Source: Ceriagrion tenellum (taxonomy: Eukaryota; Arthropoda; Insecta; Odonata; Coenagrionidae). From it: DNA of 64,000 bases. The stretch is taken from positions 6,558,749 to 6,622,748 of the forward strand of contig OY720638.1 of assembly GCA_963169105.1 (NCBI GenBank), given 5' to 3'. The position numbers and the translations under genes are program-made. Positions 43,264-53,068 of this stretch are shown here, one piece after another; the stretch's first letter is position 1; every line of letters starts with the position of its first letter. The notes below the pieces were generated by a model that was not told where the DNA came from, did no database searches, and saw only the letters and a list, made by a program, of their open reading frames with translations.

Positions 43264-45958
43264 CACTAGAACGACGGACTTAGCCATTTTGGCTATTTTG
43301 AGATTTTCGGATCGCGGGAGTTATTAAAATTTACAAAACTAAATCACAGAGGGTTATTTGCTTCTTTCGATCATTTACAATGATATTTCTTTTATTTTAG
43401 CAACTGAAGCTTTAAAAGTATTTGTTTTTTTAACTATTTATGAGAGTTGTTTGAAAATTCCCGGAAAAATCAGACACCTCAGTCTCTTACACGTAATGCG
43501 CCGCCGTAAAGGAGTCAACTCTTTTTTTTTTTGAAGGATGAGTCACAAAAAAGTTACCAACACCTTTTCTGCAATATGGACTTTGATGAAGGACCATTTG
43601 ATCGGTTTGCTGGTGAATACGTGCAGGTAGGAGATAGCATGAAAAACGACTCCGTTGATAGGTACAAAAATATTCTAGTCTCGGATTTGTTAGATGAAAC
43701 AAGGATACTTATTCTACATTTTTGGTTATAAGAAACACAAGTAAAGAAAAAGTATACACTACAGAGCTTAAGACTTAATAATACTGAAATAAGTATCGAA
43801 AAAGTCAGTCTCGGTGATACAAAATTGCAGACTCAAAACACTCCGTTTTGTTCAGAACACAAATAAAAACAAAACAGCAGGAAATTGAACTTGGAAAAAA
43901 TCAATGACCGTAGTAAAAGAGCAGCAAGGTAACACTGTATAATAGATTTTTAGACCAATTACGGAATTCGGCTTGCATAGCATAGATCATGGAATGTACC
44001 AGTGAATCTTCTCATTGACATTACTCAGAGCATTTTAGACGAACAAAATTGGTTTTGGCGCTGCATTTACCGCGAAGTCTTCTCTTACTTCTTTTGCACT
44101 TTCTGACACTGGTTATTTTTACAGTGTTGACGTAATTGGCAAAAGTGTCGTTTTCCTGTACTCTCATCAAAAGCATCAGAATCACCGCTTTCTGGAGCGT
44201 ACGACTTACAACTTCTCGCCTTAGCAGCAAGCTCCTCTGACGATTTGCGCAGAAATTTCCTTAGCGTTAAGCGGCTACCAGTAACACTTTTGTATATAAC
44301 ATAAGCATTGATTGCACTCAAGTCAAGAGTATTGTAGAAACTATGAACAGGCCACCTTCTAGAAGTTGCCTTCACAGAGTATAGTTTAGCCATAGCATCA
44401 ACGATATTCACTCCGCACTTCGTTACATTGTACATTTTTACTGGCTCTGGAGTTTTTTTTAGGATTTCTGTCTATATGAATCGAAGGATGCATGGTACTC
44501 AAGATAATAACATGTTTCTTTTTTTTCCCCTGGTAAACAGAGAAGCATAATTATTTTTGTAAAACTTACTATCATACTGTTCGTATTTAGCAGTCTTGAT
44601 AACTTGTGGAATCTCCCTTTTTGCTTTGTTTCCCGTGCCCACAATAGTCGTCTGTTTCTTTTCTAACTTTTTTGCCACCTGGATCGATGTAAAATAATTA
44701 TCGGTAGTAATGTTCCTACTCTTTCCTAAAATCAGATTTTTATCACTACAAAATCAGACAGCCTTTCCCCGAAGCTACGATCGTCACAGTTCCCAGGATA
44801 CGGAAAGCCATTTACGACATATTTGGTTTCAACACCAAAAGCAAGCCAATATTTTTGCCCATATTTGTCAGGTTTGGCTGGCAATAATTGGGTAAAAGGG
44901 CACCTTGCTTTAGATGGAAACTGTTCGTATACAGTAATATAAGGTCCACGTTTATAGGCAGAATTGCAACTTTCAGTAAATATATTCCACACGAAATATA
45001 ATAATGCAAATTTATTTACTTGCAGATGCTCGGATCTAGATGACTTTTCGTCAAATCTTAGAAATCGTAAGATTTCTTTGAATATGTCTCTTGGCATTGT
45101 GGCTTTACAAATTGGTAAAGCCCAAGACTTAGACCACAAATCGGAAACTGGGGCATTTTGCAAGCCTTGGACGCCACGAGCGTATGCGTCCTATGTAGTC
45201 CTCGAGTTCACTTATTTCCAAAGACGAATTCTTATTGCTGAGTTGCCGACGTGCCTCTATTTCAGTGAATTTTTTTATATGACCTAAGATCTTGTCAAAA
45301 AATAGGCGCCAAGCGTTAACAACGCTATCTTCACTTAGATTTTTTTAGCATATGGCGTAGGTCCGGGAATTTCTTGCAGGACATTTTCTTGGCCGTACTC
45401 TTCGCGATCAGCCAAGAGTCCGACACAACGTACCAGTCCGCTGTCATATTTACGAGTCCTGAATGTGTTCTAAACTAATTTGATTGTTCAACTTGTACAA
45501 AAAAAAGGACTCAGTGTACGCTTCCATGTCAATGATTTCTGTCGCTCAGAAAAAAAATCGCCAGTCGGCCAGTCCAGTTGGAAAAGGCACATAAATAGCA
45601 AAATAAAAAAATAATATCCAAATAAATAAACGCTTATCATTGTCTTAGCACAATATTTTGTTTTTGCTTATTGTCTGTGCCTTTTTACTCGGTTTATAAA
45701 ATATTTAAATCGCTAGAACACGATTACGTCTACCGTAAAACTATGTTAGCCAAAATGGCTAACTTAGTCGTTCTAGGCAAATCCCTAATTATTTTCTAAG
45801 AAATACGCTCGGCAGATATGTAACTTCGTAAACGCGCTTCGTATCTTCAAAAGGGATGAAAAGTCACGTAAGGGCAATTTAAAAAAAAATTAATAATGGG
45901 TACAGCCACGGAACGAATTTCAAATATAGCTAAAATGGCTAGGTCCGTCGTTCTAGTG
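43264..45958 (-). mobile_element. piggyBac-family transposon (2695 bp), complete ends
   Basis: The left end starts CACTAGAACGACGGACTTAG and the right end, inverted, CACTAGAACGACGGACCTAG; the TIR continues through GCCATTTT for about 35 bp with few mismatches. TTAA flanks both ends (43260-43263, 45959-45962), the piggyBac signature. Just inside the right end (45747-45778) is a further inverted TIR-like copy, GTTAGCCAAAATGGCTAACT then TAGTCGTTCTAG. Subterminal repeats of this kind are usual in piggyBac elements. The transposase lies on the minus strand. Confidence 0.96.
44021..45430 (-). pseudogene. piggyBac transposase (DDE_Tnp_1_7), broken
   Basis: Minus-strand order: WRLFFDKILGHIKKFTEIEA (near 45300); DLWSKSWALPICKATMPRDI and FKEILRFLRFDEKSSRSEHL; YITVYEQFPSKARCPFTQLL; KPDKYGQKYWLAFGVETKYV; NITTDNYFTSIQVAKKLEKK; then a C-terminal part with SAINAYVIYKS and KRHFCQLRQHCKNNQC, a cysteine-rich finger typical of the family. 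Frame changes occur near 45160, 44735, 44460 and 44100, with several stops. The first catalytic D, expected in an ITVDEQ-type motif, is Y here (codon TAC at 44927-44929), while the second D (TTDNYF) is kept. The TIRs are much better preserved than the gene, so cross-mobilisation by a relative is possible. Confidence 0.92.
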
Positions 45959-45962
45959 TTAA

Positions 45963-46144
45963 GCAATCTTGCAAATAAATTACTTAATGTCCCTGCATCT
46001 TCTGCACAACTTGAAAGAGAGTTTAGCTATTGGTCATATGTACACTGCCCATTAAGGAACACGCTTACATTTGAAAGATCTAAAAGGTTGCTACATGTCT
46101 ACCATACACTTAAACTTAAAGATGTCAAATCTGATGAATATTAG
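45963..46144 (+). pseudogene. hAT transposase, 3' part (dimerisation domain)
   Basis: The frame reads SNLANKLLNVPASSAQLERE, then FSYWSYVHCPLRNTLTFERS, then KRLLHVYHTLKLKD and a TAG at 46142-46144. This is the hAT C-terminal dimerisation block. Removing the piggyBac and one TTAA joins ...HKHPG to LSNLANK without loss of frame, so this is the other half of the gene at 41664-43259. An AATAAA lies just downstream at about 46153. Confidence 0.92.
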
Positions 46145-47340
46145 CCATTGGAAAATAAAAACATTAATAAACAGTAAATTCTTTTAATTGATTAGGGGGG
46201 CCCTACTTAGGGATTAGGGTTATCCCTACTTACCAGTATTTTTCATTATTGTTCTACTACCAGTAGCTGATATTTAACAATATGCTCAAAAACATCTTTT
46301 ATTTAGTGACTTTAGATGAAATTTTAGATAGGTAGGCCTACACCTCAAAAGGGGGTGTGTCAATCATTTATGTTCATAAAATTATAAACGAAAACATTTA
46401 TGCCTACTCAAGGAACTTTATATATGTATGGCCCTAGTGTTTCCAGCTGAATATCTATCAATCCCACATAACTCAAGATAGGCATTAAAAACTAAGTAGG
46501 CCTACACTGTCCTATACGACATCTCCAAATTTAATACTATAAAACAATACTAAATGCCAACTTGTCAAATTTGTGACTCAACACGACCAAAAATTATAGT
46601 TTGATTGTTTTAATCTTACAACTAGAGGACTAACATTTTCTCCATGTGGCTTTATTGTATTCTTATTCTTGACATTTTCTAATTGTATTATGTTGTAATC
46701 ATTCCGTAGAATTCCCAAAAATACACCACAATTGTAGTTTTAAAACAACAGAGATACCTTCCTCTGTTTGAAAGAGAACTAACGAGCAATAAAGAGAGCA
46801 GTTAGCCCTGGAACAACAAGTAAACATACAGCTCTTAAGTTGTTTTTTGATGGTAACTTTCTCTAGGCCTTGATATAGGTGCAGTAATATACATCCTTTA
46901 ATGTTTCATTTAGTGGCAATGGACATAATTTCATTACTATTAAAATACCAGTTAATATAATCCTTAATCTAGCCTACTGCATATATAACTAATTGTAAGT
47001 ACTTGCCATAGAGAATTTATAAATGATATGAAGTGGCTACAAATGACTCAGGCCTACACCAATCAATCTAGAAAATATTGCTTTGACTCATGGATAATTT
47101 GATTTTATACTTCTCCAAATATTTTGACTGAAAAGTAGCCCCACATCTGCCATACCGACCGTGAAATATATCAAATTTCGCGGATTGTAATTTGAAAAAA
47201 AGCACACCTTTTTCTAATTTTTTTTGGTTAATTAATTGTTGTAGTATTACTCTACTGTGTTTATATATAAATAAAATTGCAATACTTAAGGATCTTATTG
47301 GTGAATTTGACCAAAAAAGAGTTAGTATTTAACATTTTTC
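46145..47340. other. AT-rich, probably 3' part of the hAT element
   Basis: No gene. The hAT right terminus was not identified. GGGGGGCCCTACTTAGGGAT at 46195 is locally palindromic. Confidence 0.4.
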
Positions 47341-47404
47341 ATACCCGTCAAAATGACGAGTAATGGTCCTTCTAGGTAGGTATCCAACCCCGGTCCTTCT
47401 AGTG
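47341..47404. mobile_element. Solo right end of a piggyBac-type element
   Basis: CCCGTCAAAATGACGAGTAA, two GGTCCTTCTAG words (47365 and 47392) and the terminal GGTCCTTCTAGTG directly before TTAA resemble the terminus at 45958 (GTTCTAGTG-TTAA) but are a different subfamily. No left partner is in the window. Confidence 0.6.
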
Positions 47405-47488
47405 TTAATACACCGACCCAGGTTTCATTTACACTGTAGGGGCTTGATGATGTCTAAAGTATAGATGAAACCCGGGTCGGTGGATTAA
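47405..47488. repeat. 84-bp hairpin with TTAA ends
   Basis: 24-bp arms (47405-47428 and 47465-47488) pair with two mismatches: ACCGACCCAGGTTTCAT against ATGAAACCCGGGTCGGT. Both ends are TTAA. Loop 36 nt. It shares its first TTAA with the neighbouring piggyBac-type end. Confidence 0.88.
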
Positions 47489-48549
47489 ACATTTTTGTGT
47501 GTACTATACAAAGTTTATTTACTTTCATCAAAATGCAGTTCCACGAATTCACGCCGGAAGCAGTTCAGGTTATTCGATATACTTCATGTTCACATATTTC
47601 AACCCGAGCAAAGGTGATGACCACGCATGTCCGTCCAGAAAGACATCGGCCGAAATTCTTTCACCACCTCGCACCTCACACTCCCTCCCCAAAAGGAGGC
47701 AATACACAACGCGACGAGCGGCGTTTAGTGCTCGCAACTTGTGCGCCTTGAGCACCACTTCTCACTGAACATGATGCATCAACCTTGAAACCTGGGTTGT
47801 AAGTAATTTTATTCAGTGGACATTTGCACGACTTCACATTTCCTGAAAAAATGTTCATCTAATGGTTGTACAGGTCCAGTCACCTTCGAAGGTAATACTT
47901 ATGCGTGAAAAATTCAGTAGAGCATATTGCTCTATAGAGCATATTCGGTAGAGCATATTGTTCTGAATACTTATGTTATTACTGAAAATATTTCCAATGA
48001 AACATTTTTCAATAGTGCACTTTGCTAACGAAACATCGTCACTCAAGTTGCACTGAGTAAGTGAATTAAGATGATGGTATCTTAGTGGAACCTGATTCCT
48101 GTGGAAATGGACAGCCTTCTGAGGATATCCAAAAAATGACTGTTTGGGATTCCACCGATACACTTTTGAGCAATTTGTGCGTTAAAACTTAAAAGGAATT
48201 AAAACGTTTTCAACGTCAAAAGTGATTAGGTTAAGAAAAGGAAGTTGCAAATCTTGCTGACATAATGTACAAATGTATATTTTTAATTAATGTGGAATCT
48301 CACCCATGCAGCTGTCAGTGAACTGATTGTTATTGCTTTTGTCATATTTGTGTGTGAAGCTATGGACTAATATTGCGCTACTCATCATCTTGTGCCTTTT
48401 TCTGTAAGTGTTCTGGTTTTCCTTAGGCATTTCCTCTATTTAATTCCTTGTGAATTTCGTGATTGCTATTTTTTGAGAATTCTTTGTCATTTGTACGTGG
48501 GAGTGATTAATCATTTAAAGTGTTCTTCTAATATTGGAATGTTATAATT
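47489..48549. other. Intergenic, nothing recognised
   Basis: Overlapping frames at 47497-47768 are unrecognised. A local duplication of AGAGCATATT occurs at 47921-47960. Confidence 0.4.
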
Positions 48550-48556
48550 CTGTATC

Positions 48557-48712
48557 CATGGGCGTAGACATGATTTATGCCGAGGGGAGGGGGCAGGACA
48601 ACATCCTGTCCCCGCATTTGCATTTGTATAGCAAATTTGGCTTAAGATATCTCGTCCATGAGGGGCAGCTGCCCCCCCCCCTCTCCCCCATCTCCCCCTG
48701 GCTACGCCCATG
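48557..48712. mobile_element. 156-bp hAT-like MITE
   Basis: The left end CATGGGCGTAGACATGAT pairs with the right end CCTGGCTACGCCCATG. The flanks are CTGTATC on both sides (48550-48556 and 48714-48720), 7 of 8 positions of an 8-bp duplication. The GCGTAGCC-type terminus resembles that of the 5-kb insertion at 6358-11355, so the two may share a mobiliser. Confidence 0.78.
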
Positions 48713-48720
48713 CCTGTATC

Positions 48721-50569
48721 CTACCATCTTTTCTTCCTTCCTCTATTTGATTAATTGCAGGGTGGCTACAGACCTGGAAAAGCCACGAAACTTGACAATG
48801 GGCCTGGAAAACATGGTATATAAAGTTAAGTAAAATGAGAATATGTCCAGGAAATTTGCTTTGTTAAGTCAAAATGTTTGTTTTTCATAGGTGAAAAGAA
48901 TCCGTTTAGGCAATTTCTGTTGATATGTGGTCTTGTGACTTTTAGTAGCTTGCCTGAATGAGGCACAAGAACTCTTATTTGGTCTTAGGCAGTTAATTAT
49001 GCCATGAAATAATCTTTCAGATCTCCTTGACGCTCATTCTTAGGAAGATTGTTTCTTTTCAGATTGCATGCCTTGGTTTTTCTGAAGCCTAATATTTCCT
49101 TTTTTGTTCTTCCACGACTGGGTGGTTTCCTCTTCCAAATAGCACATTTCTTCCCCTACTTCCAGCCGTTGATGCCCCTATTTATACTTTTATCCCAATG
49201 TCTTCTTCTTCAGTCCATCACCTAAGATTTTTGTTTCTTCCTTCAAATTTTGGGCAAAATTATTCAATGGCATTTGTACTACGTGTTGAAGAGCCTTCTA
49301 AAGATCTACTGGTCATGGGCGACAGTGTCAAACCATAAAATGCTGCCTCTTTCTCTGTGTATATGCCCGTCTACACCCTACTCTTTGACTTCGCAAGTAT
49401 TGTTCCATTTTCATGGTGTAGATATTAATATCAAGGGAGTAATAAAGTGCCCTAGCCTCACTTCTTCCTTACGCTTGCTGTCGTAATGATAGGTCTTCAT
49501 TTTATCACTACCATCTGATCTTCATTAAGGCCGTACATGTCTCCACAGCCATTTCATTTTATTTATATCACGAGAATGCTATTTCTGCCCTTTAATGATG
49601 TAATCATCTTACACGTGACAAGCCATTATATACTACACCGTACTTGATCATATTGTTTAATCAATCAATTTAATCATATTGTGTAATCTAGATCTACTCA
49701 ATATAATCATCATCCAACTTTCCTAATAATAGAATGAATTAAGAGAGCTCTTCAGCTGACCTGCTGGAGTGTTTGTGCTTCAATGTGCAACGACTAATGT
49801 GATTCAGTTACCATCCAAACTATAAACTTTTCCGAAAATTAATGCTGAGTTCACGACTTAGAGAACGATTCTGGTTTGGCATTCGTTCTGAATGATTTTG
49901 ATAGCAGCAATTCATTTTCTTTGAAAGCCGATGAATATCAGTCGCACGTATTTCTTAAATTTGAAGTAGAGTAATGAAATTGCCAATGTTCTCCGTATTA
50001 TCGCTTTTAAATCATCCTATTTGTCAGGCAACTCGATAAATATGGACAGTTTATCGCAAAGTCAACTTTTTGTGCGCCAACACTACTGCACCATTTCTGT
50101 GTCCTGCTGGCGGAATGAAAATTAACAATCCCAGGCCGGAGGGACTATAGTGCCGACCGTAAAACCCGTAGCACTTCTCCGAGTGACGCCACGAAGCAGC
50201 GATGAGGCCTTGTATTCTAGGTGACTCTGGCCAGGGTGCAGGGCAGGGGAGGGCAACTTCAATGGCGGGATGTGGTGGGCTATTTCGAATCTAACAAGGA
50301 AGAAGTTCAACGCATTGTTCCCAGACGCGCTACCAGTGTTGAAAGTTAATCGCGTAGTTTTTCCGTTTAGCAACCTGATGTAGACAATTGTCGGTGGGTC
50401 AAGGGTGAGTCATCGGAAATCCCGCAGAGTACTCCTGAGAAGACGGGAAGAGTGCTTCACGTGTAAGGCGGGCCATGGTTGTCACAGCAAAAAGGAATTG
50501 GCGAGGCCCACTTCAGACAGCGCGGAAACGATAATCCATTGCGTAAACACTCACTCTTCGGATAAAGAG
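48721..50569. other. Intergenic, one possible repeat edge
   Basis: GGGTGGCTACAGACCTGGAA at 48761 resembles the left end of R1 copy B. Frames at 49250-49486, 50122-50373 and 50405-50596 are unrecognised. Confidence 0.4.
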
Positions 50570-51133
50570 CAGGGTGTCCAGCAGCTGGGCATTTGAAAAT
50601 TCCCACAGATTCCCAGGTTTTCCAGACAGTGAGAGTACTTTGAGAGAAAATCATATCACCCTTTCTTAGATTTAAACATTGTCATGCTGGTGCTCAGGAA
50701 CAATGTTATATTACAGCCAGACTTTGCTATGAATAGCATTGATATACAATGATCTATAACTTAAAAAACTGGGGGAATTGACTTTTTTTCTTATTTTGCT
50801 ACATGCGACAACACAAGGGAAACTGAACTTCGCAACTTGCCGATAAAGGCACGTTCTTTACGCCACTGATTTCCAGACTATGACCAATAAAAACACAATG
50901 CACCAATATAGAAAACATTGTACCTACTTTCGGTGATTACAGGAATGCAAAATGCGACAACGCAAGGGAAATTTGACTCAGCAACTTGCCGAAAAAGGTA
51001 CATTGCTTCCGTTGCTGTTTTATATATTGACACCACAGAAAATTCCAGAGTCAATTCGATATTTCCCTGAGATTTCCAGTGAAAATAAAATTCCCTGAGA
51101 TTTGCCGGTCTTCCCGGAGTGCTGGACACCCTG
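50570..51133. mobile_element. 564-bp TIR element with CAGGGTGTCC ends
   Basis: CAGGGTGTCCAGCA at 50570 pairs with TGCTGGACACCCTG at 51120-51133. CCCAGG and CCCTGAGATTTCC words fill the subterminal zones. Internally a segment of about 60 bp (ATGCGACAACACAAGGGAAA) at 50803 recurs in direct order at 50952. The terminal decamer is the same as that of the MITE at 8116, but the rest differs. Non-coding; the target duplication is not clear. Confidence 0.75.
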
Positions 51134-52575
51134 AGGAGAGGTACGTTTTTTTTCGTACGCGATGGTTATTTGTCTCATGTATTTTGCTATTTAAGTCTAT
51201 TTTACGTGTATTATCAATAAAATTCGTACTAAATGTCAATGCTTGAACGATTCATTCGGAGTTGTTATGATTAGGCGTAGCTAAAGTTTCGCGAGTGATG
51301 GCGCAAAACTAATGCACGAGTGAACTACTGTAACTGACGAATATTTCAGTTGCTTTTTCTTAAATACTTTATTATTGTTTAATTAATTTACTGACACTTA
51401 CAAATTCAAATGTGAACAAAAAGTGATGTCACCCGTTGTATTCCACATTTTCGGATTGGCCATCTTGTTGTTTCTTTCCTTCGTAGGCGGACCTAGCCAA
51501 CGCATCTCAAGGAATTACCCAGGGCAATAAACCGCACGAGTGCCATTTTTACGCTCGCCAACGCGGTGCCTCGCCGTGTGGCATGCCATGGAGACAGCGG
51601 TTGTTCACAGCGAGTAAAGATTCTTAGCGATTGGGAATGGGGGTCCCGTCCGCTCGCTCTACGTCTGGCTTTCCGTACAACTCGGAGACCAAAAATGTCG
51701 TCTTACAACGTAGTGACCGCCTATGATGATTATTGTTTCCTAGGGTATCAACATAATTTATACCGCAGCATTAGACCGTGCACTGCAAAAAATATTACGG
51801 CTGTTTCGTAGTATCCTTTGTAAAGCATCGAAGGTTCACTTTAATGTTAATAAAAATATTAATGGTGCCTAATGTTTGCCTAGTTATTAACCCAACGGAA
51901 TTTTCATGTCGATATCAAGAGTAAATCGCACTTTTCAATTTGGTGCAATAGAATGTCTTTTTGCTGAGATTTCGGAAGATTGAACAAAAGGAGAGCAGGC
52001 ACCGGGGGTGGTGGGGAAATTCAAATTTTTACATGGCGATACCTGCCGGCCAAAATTTGTACTTTTTGTCTCTCTCATCGACTACAGTGCCTCTCGGATC
52101 TATGCTTTGAACTTCTAACCAAAGGGTAACACCCTACCACGTATTTAACACGCTGATGCACTTCCCTAGTGTAGGCGAGGACGAGTGCGTGGGCACAGGC
52201 GAAGGCTTGGCCGAGGGAATATGCGCGGTCTCAGTCAGTCTCTCGCATAAATTATTAGACCTTCAGAGAGGATACGTTAGATTTTCGGGATAAAATCGCG
52301 ATCCTGATTGCACTTTAGAAGATGTTTGGTATTAGGAGAGATGGAATCTATATGTATTAGCGTCTGACATTTTTTTCACTTGCGAGGCATATAGTAAAAT
52401 TCTAAATTTTATAATTTCATCATTCGCTTCCGATAAAATTTCCTAGGTAAATAATATCCTTTCCCACCTCCCCAGCCGTTGATCAATGTTTCCCCCTCTT
52501 TCTCTATGCTACTGTGAATTAGGTATTTTTCCACCCCTACGAAATTATCACAACTATTACAATCATTAAAGAAGA
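51134..52575. other. Intergenic, nothing firm
   Basis: 51470-51720 is CpG-richer than its surroundings with an unrecognised 81-codon frame (51566-51811). The rest is AT-rich. Confidence 0.35.
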
Positions 52576-52630
52576 AGTCTGTACCTGACGATGCCGTGAA
52601 ACGGTCAAACGCGTAATAGGAATAAAAAAG
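52576..52630 (+). repeat. CTGACGA...GAAAC motif with AATAAA
   Basis: Plus strand GTACCTGACGATGCCGTGAA, then ACGGTCAAACGCGTAATAGG and AATAAAAAAG. Same layout as the minus-strand motifs at 32252, 32750, 41501 and 54430: an end-of-retroelement signature. Confidence 0.45.
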
Positions 52631-52987
52631 TTGTAGAAAAGTATTCACCTTAATTACGGACACAAACATCAAATGCATGTCCTAAGTGGCGCATACTGAG
52701 GTCAAGCAGACACAGTATTTCTAACTAAGCACACCCTTACAATAATCATCCTTTCTCCATCTCCAGCACGTTTCAAGTCTGCGGCCTTGTGGAAGCTTGG
52801 AGGGTAGCATGCACATTAATAGGACAAGTAAGAATCGAGAAGAGTAATATTTTAGTAACACTACGCTTTCACAAAAGGTACTCATACGTCGCCAACGATT
52901 TGAAATCAAGAACAACTAAATTAGGTATATTCTATTAAAGACTTCACAAAACATCTACGGTGCAGATATTGTTTGTCATTCGTTATA

Positions 52988-53053
52988 CAAATCTACCTTG
53001 TGTTACTTGCAAATCAATCTTGGGTCACTTGCAAATCTATCTTGAGTTACTTT
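52988..53053. repeat. Three 22-bp tandem units
   Basis: CAAATCTACCTTGTGTTACTTG is followed in exact register by two diverged copies starting 53010 and 53032. Confidence 0.85.
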
Positions 53054-53068
53054 TAAATCCAAGATTTT

